Source: a virus
Virus record (IMG/VR): IMGVR_UViG_3300046373_000039
Location: 20,284 to 84,283 of that record
Reading direction: 5' to 3' (one strand)
DNA length: 64,000 nucleotides
Shown: positions 15,271 through 23,736 of the stretch, piece after piece
How positions within the stretch are numbered: position 1 is the first letter of the stretch
Layout of the letters: each line of letters begins with the position of its first letter
Notes under the pieces: model-generated
What the model saw: the letters and a program-made list of their open reading frames with translations, nothing else
Database searches by the model: none
What the model was told of the DNA's origin: nothing
Made by a program: the position numbers and the translations under genes

Positions 15271-15624
15271 TCAAGGCACCGTAGTGTTGATTACTGCGTT
15301 TGAGTTATTGTTGTTAATTATCTTAGGTGATAACTTATTCTGTTGCTCAAGCTTATCCATACGCTTTTCAAGAATGTACATTTTATTACTTGTACTCACC
15401 TGATAACTATCTTGAATCTCAGCTAATGTATTAATCCTACCTTCGATATAGGTTACATTCTTTGATGTAACTTTCTGACTCTCTTGCCTAAACTCTTCTA
15501 GTTTTAAACTAAAAGCATTCCTTTCATCCCCAGTTTTATTATTATTGAAAATTATAGTTATCATCAATATCAGTAGAACCAAGGTCATTAGATGAACAAA
15601 TCTTTCTACAATCACCCAGACCAT
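15271..15624 (-). CDS. Membrane-anchored coiled-coil protein, 117 aa
   Basis: Starts at ATG 15624 behind AAGGGG (a TTG two codons earlier is possible). Residues about 10-28 (LMTLVLLILMITIIF) form a transmembrane helix, followed by about 80 residues of charged coiled coil. Last gene of the late operon, behind the lysis genes. The layout is spanin- or antiholin-like, but a complete Rz/Rz1 pair is already present, so its role in lysis control is only a guess. Confidence 0.6.
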   Translation of the reverse strand: MVWVIVERFVHLMTLVLLILMITIIFNNNKTGDERNAFSLKLEEFRQESQKVTSKNVTYIEGRINTLAEIQDSYQVSTSNKMYILEKRMDKLEQQNKLSPKIINNNNSNAVINTTVP

Positions 15625-15635
15625 GTACAATCCCC

Positions 15636-15953
15636 TTATCGACCACTTTTAGCCTTATCAAAGTAAAACTGGAATTGTCTTAAAATGTCTTGTTGGTTAC
15701 TATCAATCCTTTGAGCCAAACTTGAAAAGCCCGCATCCATCCTTGAATTGGTCCTCACTTCAAAATCCCGCATGTCGGACTTGCCTACCTTATCCATTTG
15801 AAGTAAGACAATCTTATCATTAGCATCTTTAACTTCTTTAGAGATATTGTTATAACTAAAGAACATAATAGTTACAAATAAGGACAGGAGACCAAGGGTT
15901 GCCCTTTCCCATAAGTTATTAATTCTTGAGTTAGCATCACTTGGGCTTGACAT
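15636..15953 (-). CDS. Membrane-anchored coiled-coil protein, 105 aa
   Basis: ATG 15953 has AGGAGG upstream; a longer reading from 16019 overlaps the spanin gene and is less likely. A soluble N-terminus of about 20 residues precedes a transmembrane helix (ATLGLLSLFVTIMFFSY) and then a long coiled coil. Its arrangement is similar to that of the next gene downstream. It overlaps the o-spanin gene by 17 bases. Role unknown, possibly lysis regulation. Confidence 0.6.
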   Translation of the reverse strand: MSSPSDANSRINNLWERATLGLLSLFVTIMFFSYNNISKEVKDANDKIVLLQMDKVGKSDMRDFEVRTNSRMDAGFSSLAQRIDSNQQDILRQFQFYFDKAKSGR

Positions 15954-16224
15954 TATAAAGAGCCTCCTGCGCTTTTTTGTTCTGTTTAATCTTATCCATT
16001 TGCTTTTGCCACATAGCAATACAGCCAGTGTTCTTGCTGTAGGCTACAGCCAAATCCATTACACTTTCACCTGACGGGCTTGCTTTGCAAGGATACACTA
16101 GGAGGCTGTCCGGTGGTCCCACATATACTGTCTTCGGGGCTTGCAATGCAGTAGGCTGAGTCGAGCAAGAGACGCAAATCAAGAGAAAGCAACTCAGAAC
16201 CGTAAATTGTAGTAGTTTTCGCAT
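15937..16224 (-). CDS. Outer-membrane lipoprotein spanin (Rz1-like)
   Basis: A 95-residue protein with a signal peptide (MRKLLQFTVLSCFLLI) and a lipobox-like CVSC, so it should be lipidated and sent to the outer membrane. The mature part is proline-rich at first (TQPTALQAPKTV) and then helical. It starts inside the upstream i-spanin gene in another frame (158-base overlap), the classic Rz/Rz1 layout. It would link with the inner-membrane spanin to fuse the two membranes in the last step of lysis. Confidence 0.8.
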   Translation of the reverse strand: MRKLLQFTVLSCFLLICVSCSTQPTALQAPKTVYVGPPDSLLVYPCKASPSGESVMDLAVAYSKNTGCIAMWQKQMDKIKQNKKAQEALYNVKPK

Positions 16225-16552
16225 TTTTATTTGTCTCTGTATCGGAAGGTGCTATTGCAACTCCTGTCTTGAGTTTATTTATTTTAACAACTAGGTTATC
16301 AATCTTATCTCTAACCTCTTGTTTCTCGGCTAAGGATTCAACTACTGAGGTATCATCAATCTTACAAGAAGAATCCTTGAGTTCGGCGTCCTTTTGATAC
16401 CCTACAATCGCATCATTAGCATCTTTAAGCTGAGCTACTGCCACAGCTCTGTCGCCGTACAATGAGTAAGAAAGATAGCCAAAGCCTGCTGTTGAAGCTA
16501 ACAGAGCTAGGATGATATAGGGAGTAGCGCCGGAAAATAAGTTACTGAACAT
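16067..16552 (-). CDS. Inner-membrane spanin (Rz-like)
   Basis: A 161-residue protein with an N-terminal transmembrane helix (YIILALLASTAGFGYLSYSLY, in pieces) and a periplasmic coiled coil (about 50-100). Its 3' end contains the start of the lipoprotein spanin gene in another frame. Preceded by AAGGGA and overlapping the holin gene by 11 bases. Together with the lipoprotein it forms the spanin complex across the periplasm. Confidence 0.8.
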   Translation of the reverse strand: MFSNLFSGATPYIILALLASTAGFGYLSYSLYGDRAVAVAQLKDANDAIVGYQKDAELKDSSCKIDDTSVVESLAEKQEVRDKIDNLVVKINKLKTGVAIAPSDTETNKNAKTTTIYGSELLSLDLRLLLDSAYCIASPEDSICGTTGQPPSVSLQSKPVR

Positions 16553-16883
16553 TTCCCTTATCCTCTTCTGGCTGCCACAACTTATGTTGTTTAATCATCC
16601 TGAAGACAGCCGCTGATACGTTGAGTACGAACATACATATGCCATACGCAGCTACAGACATTGTAGGTTCAAGTAGAGAGAAGAATGGAAGAATGATTTC
16701 AACCAAGGACAATAGAGCAGACGCTACGGTGGTCCAAAAGGAGTAAGTCTTGAGAACTTTCTTCCAGTTGGGAACTAAGGCTAGTTTAGTGGGAGTAGAC
16801 GACAGAGTGGAAGTGATTGTGGCTTCAACGGCTGTATCTTTTGTGATAGGTGTTACAGGATCTTCAACTTTTACATCTGTCAT
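16542..16883 (-). CDS. Holin, two transmembrane segments
   Basis: A 113-residue membrane protein. The polar N-terminal 45 residues are rich in Thr/Ser. Two hydrophobic helices follow (about 50-72, FWTTVASALLSLVEIILPFF, and 77-98, YGICMFVLNVSAAVF). The tail is charged (MIKQHKLWQPEEDKG). Size, topology and position between endolysin and spanins identify a holin that opens the inner membrane at the time of lysis. Confidence 0.75.
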   Translation of the reverse strand: MTDVKVEDPVTPITKDTAVEATITSTLSSTPTKLALVPNWKKVLKTYSFWTTVASALLSLVEIILPFFSLLEPTMSVAAYGICMFVLNVSAAVFRMIKQHKLWQPEEDKGNVQ

Positions 16884-16895
16884 TGTTATATCTGC

Positions 16896-17324
16896 CTAGG
16901 AGAGAAACAAATCTCTCTCTGCAATGCGTCTACGAGTTAGTCCAGCCAGAACTTTACCGCCAGCACGATTCCATCTTTCAAACTCTTTAGCTGCACCTGA
17001 ATAATCCAGAGAGTTCAGTTTTCGCAGTAGAGTCGAGGATTTGAGATTACCTAAGCCAAGGTTGAAGCTAAAGCTAACTAAAGCATCAAATTGATTTTGA
17101 TTTACTGGGACAGTAACTAGATCACTTGCCCCTTTCTCAAACCTTGAAAGGTCACTTTTCAACAAAGATTCAGCTTGAGCTTCAGTGATGGTTTGTCCCA
17201 TTGAAACATGTGAACCAGTGGAACCATATCCAATTGTAGTTACGCCAACAGAGTCTTTATAAGCTTTAAGAGATAATCCCTCAAAACTCTTAATAAGACT
17301 AATACCTTTTTGACTAATATTCAT
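16896..17324 (-). CDS. Endolysin, T4-type lysozyme (GH24)
   Basis: A 142-residue muramidase that cleaves the glycan strands of the cell wall. The catalytic triad has the T4 spacing: E15 (SFEGL), D24 and T30 (TTIGYG). LVSFSFNLG and the C-terminal GLTRRRIAERDLF are family hallmarks. No signal peptide is seen, so release depends on the holin. A remnant of what looks like a different endolysin lies just upstream (17338-17409). Confidence 0.9.
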   Translation of the reverse strand: MNISQKGISLIKSFEGLSLKAYKDSVGVTTIGYGSTGSHVSMGQTITEAQAESLLKSDLSRFEKGASDLVTVPVNQNQFDALVSFSFNLGLGNLKSSTLLRKLNSLDYSGAAKEFERWNRAGGKVLAGLTRRRIAERDLFLS

Positions 17325-17337
17325 ATAAACCTCTTTA

Positions 17338-17409
17338 CTAAAAAGAAGCGACAGCCTTTACAGCTGCCTCCTCTACACCCAAGAGCTTTACAGCTTCTGA
17401 ATAGTTCAT
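17338..17409 (-). pseudogene. Remnant of an N-acetylmuramidase-type endolysin start
   Basis: A 23-codon frame, ATG 17409 to TAG 17338, encoding MNYSEAVKLLGVEEAAVKAV plus ASF. This resembles the first residues of DUF3380 N-acetylmuramidase endolysins, where LGVxxAAxKAVAxVES opens the catalytic domain. It stops exactly where the VES and catalytic glutamate would follow. It lies between the tailspike and lysozyme genes, where an earlier endolysin gene may have been replaced. It could instead be a tiny functional peptide. Confidence 0.4.
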
Positions 17410-17419
17410 TTTATACCTA

Positions 17420-19678
17420 TTATGCTACATAAACAGCGTCAGTTATATTATTAACTGTGTTTGCTGTTGTGGAAGCATCTGGTGCAATAATAGAAAGTCC
17501 ACTAGTCAAAATATTTCCCGACACCATACATTTAGCCGTAGCTGTCCCAATAGTTTGTATTGAAGCACCACTACCTGCCAAGAGGTTGGTGGAATTCCCA
17601 GTAAATCTAACACCAGTAGCATTGTTGACTTGAATTGATGGGCTTGCAAAAGCTGTTGTATTCCAAATGTCATTATTAGAAATTTTAGAGTTTGACAGAC
17701 TACCAACCCCGCCAAGATATATCGAGAAGCCAGTTACCTTTAAGGTATTGTCAAATATCTTGACCCTTTTCCAAGCAAGGTTGTTGTTCCCAACAATTCC
17801 AGAAGTTGATGAGATTGAGTTATCGCTAATCTCCAAACCATCCATAGCGACCGCATTACCGCTACCGAGGCTAATCCCATTATCCATACTTACAATATTA
17901 TTACCGATAATCCTACAACGAGCAACTTGCCAATCAATTCCTATACTACCGCCGCTAATACTGTTCCCAATAATCAGAGAAGGTTGCGTGCCAGTGTTAA
18001 GTTGGCTTCTAATACCAATAGCATTTACAGATTGCATATTGATAATATTACTAGAAATAATGAACTGACCATCATGTGAAAATCCTGTAACAGAGCCCAC
18101 AGAGACAGCTACTGTAAAAGAGCCTTGTAGGTTATTTCCAGAAACAATTATTTTATCTGTATGGCTGTTTAAGAATACCCCAAGTTGTTGTATACCAGTT
18201 ACATTATTATCACAGACATTAATAGACACCCCGGCTAATACAGCACCAGGTGCTGGAAGTAGCGGATTACCGTTCAAGTCAACGTTTGAAGACTCAACCT
18301 TACAGAAGTGTAGAACGTTGTCTCCGGTATTACCCAGAATTGAACCACCCCTGCACCCTTGCGAAAAGTCAATGCAAAAACCACCTCCAAGGTTTTGGAA
18401 ATTGTTATTAATAGCTCTCGGTCTATAACAGTTTGTTGCGACCATTCCATGAACTACTGTGCTTCTAACATCACAACCTTCCATCCATAAGTTGTACGAT
18501 GTTTTGGAGCCAGTTGGATCTAGTGCGTATTGTCTACCCCCCAAGAATCCTATAAGTTGCCCAGTCAAGATACAATCTTTTAGACCGACGTTATCTACGG
18601 AACCATCTGAGGAAGCATCAACGATTATTGCTGAATACCCATTTACAAATGAAATTCCTGAAACCGTGATATTCTTACCGTTAATAACTCTGAAAAATGC
18701 TTGCGGTGTTCCTGTGCCACCCCATGTCAAGATTGAGCTTGCACCTTCGCCTGTTACATTCTGTCCTGTCACTAGCGTTGCTGCTGACGTTCTGTTCGGC
18801 TCTCTTCCACCTGGGTAAGATACTGTAGGTCCAATAGGAGCTACCTTGAAGTTACCAGAGGGAACGTGAAAAGGTAGACCAGTGTTTACAGCAGCCAAAT
18901 AACCCGCCGTATCGTCTGTACCAGTTGTGCCGTTGTAATCGCCTTTACACCCAAATTGTCTTAAGGTTGGAGGAGATTGTTGGCACAGAACCAAGAACCC
19001 GCCATCAGTCATCGCAATGACTGTACCACCATTTGCAGTTCCGGTTGTTTTTATGGTGTAAGATCCCCCACCACCATCACCAGCCAAATAGTAACCTAAG
19101 ATAAATACGTTTTTAGATGGACTATTTTTAGACAGTGCAATAGCTTCTGCAACATTTTGCACAACTTGAAATGACTTTGCTATAATTGGAGTCCCTGTAA
19201 CAGCCAAATCATTTCTTAGGGCATCCGTATATGCTGCTGATTGAGAACTTGCGACATCTAATTCTGACTGCGATGCAAAGAACCCAACATCTTCAAATGC
19301 AGCAGTGCCTAAACCTGTGATGGTAGTCTCTACAGCGTCTAGTCTTGAATCAATCTGAGATACGTTATCAACCACTACCATGGTTGTACCGTTGAATTGA
19401 TAAGTGACACCAGTAGCTCTTAGGGTAACTACAAACCACTTAGGTACAGGGGAAGAGTACCAAGTGTTTTTGACAGCAAAATAAAGTCTGTTGTCTGTTG
19501 TCAGAAAATAAGCTGTTCCATTTACAACAGCAGGGAGAGAACTTACGATACCGTCGATATTTCTATCAAACATAAAAGAGAATTTCAAAAGATTCTCATC
19601 CATGCCTGTATTCCAACCACTCTCTCCATATTCCCAGCCGTATTTTCCTTCTAGGAAAGGTGAAGTTTGTTGTGACAT
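17420..19678 (-). CDS. Tailspike protein 1 (beta-helix, probable depolymerase)
   Basis: A 752-residue fibrous protein. Residues 1 to about 95 are a virion-anchoring domain shared almost word for word with the next gene (SPFLEGKYGW, GMDENLLKFSFMFDRN, PAVVNGTAYF). After a short helical neck comes a long stretch of NxxxN-type repeats (for example NNNFQNLGGGFCIDFSQG, GNNIVSMDNGI), the signature of a right-handed parallel beta-helix as in pectate-lyase-like spikes. It would bind, and may cut, a surface polysaccharide. No catalytic residues can be assigned by eye. AAAGGAA ribosome site. Confidence 0.8.
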   Translation of the reverse strand: MSQQTSPFLEGKYGWEYGESGWNTGMDENLLKFSFMFDRNIDGIVSSLPAVVNGTAYFLTTDNRLYFAVKNTWYSSPVPKWFVVTLRATGVTYQFNGTTMVVVDNVSQIDSRLDAVETTITGLGTAAFEDVGFFASQSELDVASSQSAAYTDALRNDLAVTGTPIIAKSFQVVQNVAEAIALSKNSPSKNVFILGYYLAGDGGGGSYTIKTTGTANGGTVIAMTDGGFLVLCQQSPPTLRQFGCKGDYNGTTGTDDTAGYLAAVNTGLPFHVPSGNFKVAPIGPTVSYPGGREPNRTSAATLVTGQNVTGEGASSILTWGGTGTPQAFFRVINGKNITVSGISFVNGYSAIIVDASSDGSVDNVGLKDCILTGQLIGFLGGRQYALDPTGSKTSYNLWMEGCDVRSTVVHGMVATNCYRPRAINNNFQNLGGGFCIDFSQGCRGGSILGNTGDNVLHFCKVESSNVDLNGNPLLPAPGAVLAGVSINVCDNNVTGIQQLGVFLNSHTDKIIVSGNNLQGSFTVAVSVGSVTGFSHDGQFIISSNIINMQSVNAIGIRSQLNTGTQPSLIIGNSISGGSIGIDWQVARCRIIGNNIVSMDNGISLGSGNAVAMDGLEISDNSISSTSGIVGNNNLAWKRVKIFDNTLKVTGFSIYLGGVGSLSNSKISNNDIWNTTAFASPSIQVNNATGVRFTGNSTNLLAGSGASIQTIGTATAKCMVSGNILTSGLSIIAPDASTTANTVNNITDAVYVA

Positions 19679-19749
19679 TTTATTGATTCCTTTATACGGA
19701 CTAGCAAGATGTTATTACTACAATTTTAGAATATATTGTCACTATTCAA

Positions 19750-22029
19750 CTATGCACTATATGATGCATTGATAATATTATTCGTATTAATAGTTCCCGC
19801 ATTCGGGGTTCCTAAAACAATAGGCCTATTGGATATATTGTTTGTGACTATGCAATTTGTAGTTGATGTTGATGTGGTTAAGAAGTTAAGACTTGAGGTG
19901 TTGGCATTCGATATATTTCCTACTACAGTGCAAGCAACTGGAGCCGGAAGTACTACGGCATCAAGTATTGGAGCTGTTGCATCTAGCCGATTATTATTAA
20001 ATGTAAGCCTTGTAATACTCGTAGGGGATGAACAGTAGAAAGCAGAAGAACTATAAGTAATTTGACTATTAACTACAGATATATTTTTAACTGCTGACGT
20101 CCCGGCAAAATTTATACCAACACCTGCTGAAATAATATTTACCCCGGAAATAGATAAACTGGCCGTACCGCCTGTTGTATCCAACACCACGCCATTTGTC
20201 GCAGCCTTTATGAATCCACCAGATATTGATACACCGTTACGTGCTACCCAAATACCATGTACCACATTCATAATACTATTATCAGAAAATATGTGAGGAG
20301 ATGCACCATTTGTCATGGTGTCATAAATACCACCATTGGATGTACCTGCAATACCCGTCAGAATATTATCCGATATAATAACAGAACCTGCTGCTGAACT
20401 CGCGTAAGCCTGACCTATAAGAATACCATTGAACACAAATTTGGAGAGTACGTTACCTGTTACGGTAATGTTATCAGCTGCGGTATTTAGAAGTATACCA
20501 TTCTGAGAAATAGTATCAACAACATTACCAATTACACTAACTTTATAAGAAGAGAACAATGCCTCATTAGATCCTGAAACATCTGAAGACTCTACTTTAC
20601 AGAAATACTGACAGTTGGTTGCTGTGTTGGATGAAATGACACAACCTCTTGTACCCTGAGACATGTCAATACACATTCCCTGAGTTACATCTTTAAAGTT
20701 ATTACCAATTGCTTCTGCATTATATGTATTTGTAAATACGATAGAGTGGCTGCCACCTGGAGCCTTAAAGTTGCAATTTATAACTCTAATGTTTTCTGAA
20801 TATTTGGAGCTTGGGTCAATTGCAAGCTGCCTACCACCAATAATATCAATCAGGTTATTTACAGTCGTGCAGTTCTCAACAACAACATTCTTAACTGATC
20901 CATCTGTGAGCGGATCGACTATAAGAAGTGCAAAGGCATCTCTAGCAAACAAGTCCTTTATGCACACATCTGTGGCGTTTTGTATCTTAAAGAAACATTG
21001 TGGTAGTGTGCCAACAGGGCTTTTGCTTGTACCCCATTTTAGTTGAGATAACACACCATCTCCACGCACTGTTTGTCCGGTTGAAAGAACACAAGCTGAG
21101 GTACGATTACCCTCATTGACATATGGAGAAGGGAAAACAATAGTTGTTGTTAGAGGAGAAAATATCCACGTCCCAGAAGGTATGTAAACATTTTTACCTG
21201 TAGCTACAGCAGCAAGGATAGCTGAGGTATCTATAGACTCATTGGCAGTATTACCATTACCTACACCACCAAACATATACGGAGTAACTTCGGCTTCTGT
21301 GTTTACCCTGTTAAATCTTCCAACCCCTGTTACCGCTGTTGGTTTGAACCATATACCGTTATCGTCTACATTAGTTGCTGTGGGCTTCCATGTTAAAAAT
21401 CCATTACCTTTACCAGTACCAGAAGTATGCTCTAGAAGGTAATAAACTGTTCTAGTGGTGGTAGGTGCAGTCAAGGATCTTAACTCTGCAACTGTAGCAA
21501 CAACTTTAATAGAGTTGCCAACAATAAAAGCTCCCGAATCCGTAGAAAGCGATGCCAAGACCGCCCGCAGCGTATCTGTATAAGTATTAGCTTGTGAAGA
21601 TACAACATCTAATTGAGCAGGGCTGGCAAAATCAGATATATTTTTAGTCGCAGCACTGCCAAGAGTAGAGAGGGTTAACTCAATTGCATTTAATCTTGTA
21701 GATACTTGAGCAGGAGTATTAATAGTGGAAGCAGCTACCCCATTAAAAATATAGTTTTGACCTGTACTCCTAATGGTGAAAATAGCCCATTTGGGAGTTG
21801 GTGAAGAGTAGTATGTGTTGTTTACAGCAAAATACAGTCTATTATCCGTTGTGTTGAAGTAGGCTGTGCCATTTACAACAGCTGGTAACGTACTCACTAT
21901 AGAGTCAACATTTCTATCGAACATGAAAGAAAACTTTAATAAATTTTCGTCCATTCCATCATTCCAACCACTTTCACCATAGGACCAACCATACTTACCC
22001 TCTAAGAATGGGGAGGTTTGTTGAGCCAT
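19750..22029 (-). CDS. Tailspike protein 2 (beta-helix), paralogue of tailspike 1
   Basis: A 759-residue tailspike with the same N-terminal anchor as its neighbour and a similar beta-helix entry (YNAEAIGNNFKDVTQGMCIDMSQG matches NNNFQNLGGGFCIDFSQG in pieces), but a diverged body. The C-terminal quarter is low-complexity Asn/Thr/Ser. The pair probably arose by duplication and then diverged to recognise different surface sugars. The start overlaps the fibre gene's stop region, with GAGGTAA as ribosome site. Confidence 0.8.
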   Translation of the reverse strand: MAQQTSPFLEGKYGWSYGESGWNDGMDENLLKFSFMFDRNVDSIVSTLPAVVNGTAYFNTTDNRLYFAVNNTYYSSPTPKWAIFTIRSTGQNYIFNGVAASTINTPAQVSTRLNAIELTLSTLGSAATKNISDFASPAQLDVVSSQANTYTDTLRAVLASLSTDSGAFIVGNSIKVVATVAELRSLTAPTTTRTVYYLLEHTSGTGKGNGFLTWKPTATNVDDNGIWFKPTAVTGVGRFNRVNTEAEVTPYMFGGVGNGNTANESIDTSAILAAVATGKNVYIPSGTWIFSPLTTTIVFPSPYVNEGNRTSACVLSTGQTVRGDGVLSQLKWGTSKSPVGTLPQCFFKIQNATDVCIKDLFARDAFALLIVDPLTDGSVKNVVVENCTTVNNLIDIIGGRQLAIDPSSKYSENIRVINCNFKAPGGSHSIVFTNTYNAEAIGNNFKDVTQGMCIDMSQGTRGCVISSNTATNCQYFCKVESSDVSGSNEALFSSYKVSVIGNVVDTISQNGILLNTAADNITVTGNVLSKFVFNGILIGQAYASSAAGSVIISDNILTGIAGTSNGGIYDTMTNGASPHIFSDNSIMNVVHGIWVARNGVSISGGFIKAATNGVVLDTTGGTASLSISGVNIISAGVGINFAGTSAVKNISVVNSQITYSSSAFYCSSPTSITRLTFNNNRLDATAPILDAVVLPAPVACTVVGNISNANTSSLNFLTTSTSTTNCIVTNNISNRPIVLGTPNAGTINTNNIINASYSA

Positions 22030-22031
22030 TA

Positions 22032-22907
22032 TTAGTTACCTCGTGCGTACCAATAAGCTAGAGCGTTAACACCACTTGCATTTCTGTTATCAAGACGCAT
22101 ACTACTATTATTTAATAGTGTTACGCCAATGGTAACTGCACTTGTGGCAGCAGCTGTAGAAATAAGAGTAGTTTGGATGTTAAAGACATTATTAGGAAAA
22201 GGCATGGGAAAAGTTACGACCAAACTTCCGCCTGGAACAATGTTAGCAGTTGTCCCCCACATTTCTATTAGTCCACCGGGACTTATTTGATAGCCATTGA
22301 CAGCCAGCAGTTGATTAGAACCTTGATAAGCTTGTGCCATTCTCAGCGGGCTAATCAGTACAGTATTACTTGTAAACGCCTGAGCCTGAGCAGTAGAAGC
22401 GACTGTAGTCTTTCCATCAACCTCAGTTTTGGTATAGGTTTGTGCTTGGGAGTATACAGACAGGTTTGTACGAGCGGTTGCAGTATTAGTTAAATCAGAA
22501 AGGTTAGCTGATTTTTGTAAATATCTCGCATCACTTTGGGTTTGTGTGTAAAAGTCTGCAACGTTTGCAAAAGCAATTTCCCAATAAGTATCAGTCGTAT
22601 CTGTAACAGGGTTCTGGTTGATGCTTACTTGTTTTGCACGATAAATAGTACCGTCAGAGCCCATGCAAATTGACTTAGTACCTGTACTGGACCACTGGTA
22701 TTCTGTGGTGTTGTCCCATACAGCAATACCGTGCTGATTGATGTGGGCAATAGCTTGGTCTTGTTTCCAGTCAATGTAATTAAAGTACTGCCTTGGTGGA
22801 ATCTCAACCTGCCAGCCTGTAGCAACTTTAGAGTCAGAGGGAGCCAAGACATCACCAGCAGATGCCCAAATTTTGTTAATGTCTAGCGGCTTGGTGATTT
22901 CAGCCAT
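22032..22907 (-). CDS. Tail fibre protein with gp53-like receptor-binding tip
   Basis: A 291-residue protein. It starts MAEITKPLDINKIWASAGD, typical of short tail fibres attached to the baseplate. A middle segment has fibre-type repeats (FYTQTQSDARYLQKS, LSDLTNTATARTNLSV). It ends with GYQISPGGLIEMWGTT to ALAYWYARGN, the gp53-like C-terminal domain that forms a trimeric receptor-binding tip. Located between baseplate and tailspike genes. Confidence 0.8.
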   Translation of the reverse strand: MAEITKPLDINKIWASAGDVLAPSDSKVATGWQVEIPPRQYFNYIDWKQDQAIAHINQHGIAVWDNTTEYQWSSTGTKSICMGSDGTIYRAKQVSINQNPVTDTTDTYWEIAFANVADFYTQTQSDARYLQKSANLSDLTNTATARTNLSVYSQAQTYTKTEVDGKTTVASTAQAQAFTSNTVLISPLRMAQAYQGSNQLLAVNGYQISPGGLIEMWGTTANIVPGGSLVVTFPMPFPNNVFNIQTTLISTAAATSAVTIGVTLLNNSSMRLDNRNASGVNALAYWYARGN

Positions 22908-22925
22908 GTCTATATTTTCCTTTAC

Positions 22926-23726
22926 TTAAATTTGATAGAGTGAGGCAAAGTACCCACCACTCACTGTTGCATAATCGCTGTCACCATAATGGAGGCCGTA
23001 ACCGAGACCATACCCATATGTGCCTGTGAATTCTCCAAAACCTTTAGCTCCGGGTACTCCATCAAAACCAAAGAAGTTGTCTCCATCATACTCACCAAAG
23101 TTTATCCTGACACCAACTGTCTTTGGAATAAGTCTTGATGGATAACCCGGTTCATTACTGATGTAGAAGAGGAGCGCTCTTTCAAAGTCAGTTAAGGTTC
23201 TAGATAACAATACAGTAATAGAGGCGTCTCCCTCTTCCGTTAATACTGTTGTATCAGTCCCGAAAACAAGGTTGAGTACAGCTAGAAATTCTTCTGGTGT
23301 CGATGACGTGGTGTTTTTAAAGATCTTAGCTTTAATGAAGAGTCTGTAGGTAGCGTCATCTAGTTCGATATTACCACCAAGGGGTTTACCAAAATCGTAA
23401 AACATCCCACCTACAGATGGGTTGCCAACTTCACCAAAACTTGATGCTTTGATAGCTCCCTGAAACCCAAAGAAATCATAGAAGTCAGCATTGAGTAAAA
23501 TACGTTCTTGACCAACAATCCTACCAATCACATCGAGTTGAGCACCAGTAGCAGTATCAAGGCTTCTAAGCTGCATCAAATCTTTGAATACTTTTTGTAT
23601 TTCTACTTGAGCGTTGATAAGGAGTTGAAGATATTTATCAAAAACTTCCTTTCCTACGAACTGCTCCGTCACTCGTTCACGAGCTTCAGAAAGATAATCG
23701 ATTTCTTCAAAAGGCGTGATAGCCAT
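22926..23726 (-). CDS. Baseplate wedge protein, gpI/DUF2612-like
   Basis: A 266-residue protein following gpJ, the usual place of gpI-type proteins. Typical string: DTATGAQLDVIGRIVGQERIL (in pieces), then DDATYRLFIKAKIFKNT and a small C-terminal domain rich in Gly/Tyr/Phe. DUF2612 proteins occupy this position in several contractile-tail phages and connect baseplate wedge to fibres. The Gly/Phe-rich end may bind the fibre. Confidence 0.75.
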   Translation of the reverse strand: MAITPFEEIDYLSEARERVTEQFVGKEVFDKYLQLLINAQVEIQKVFKDLMQLRSLDTATGAQLDVIGRIVGQERILLNADFYDFFGFQGAIKASSFGEVGNPSVGGMFYDFGKPLGGNIELDDATYRLFIKAKIFKNTTSSTPEEFLAVLNLVFGTDTTVLTEEGDASITVLLSRTLTDFERALLFYISNEPGYPSRLIPKTVGVRINFGEYDGDNFFGFDGVPGAKGFGEFTGTYGYGLGYGLHYGDSDYATVSGGYFASLYQI

Positions 23727-23736
23727 ATATCACTCC

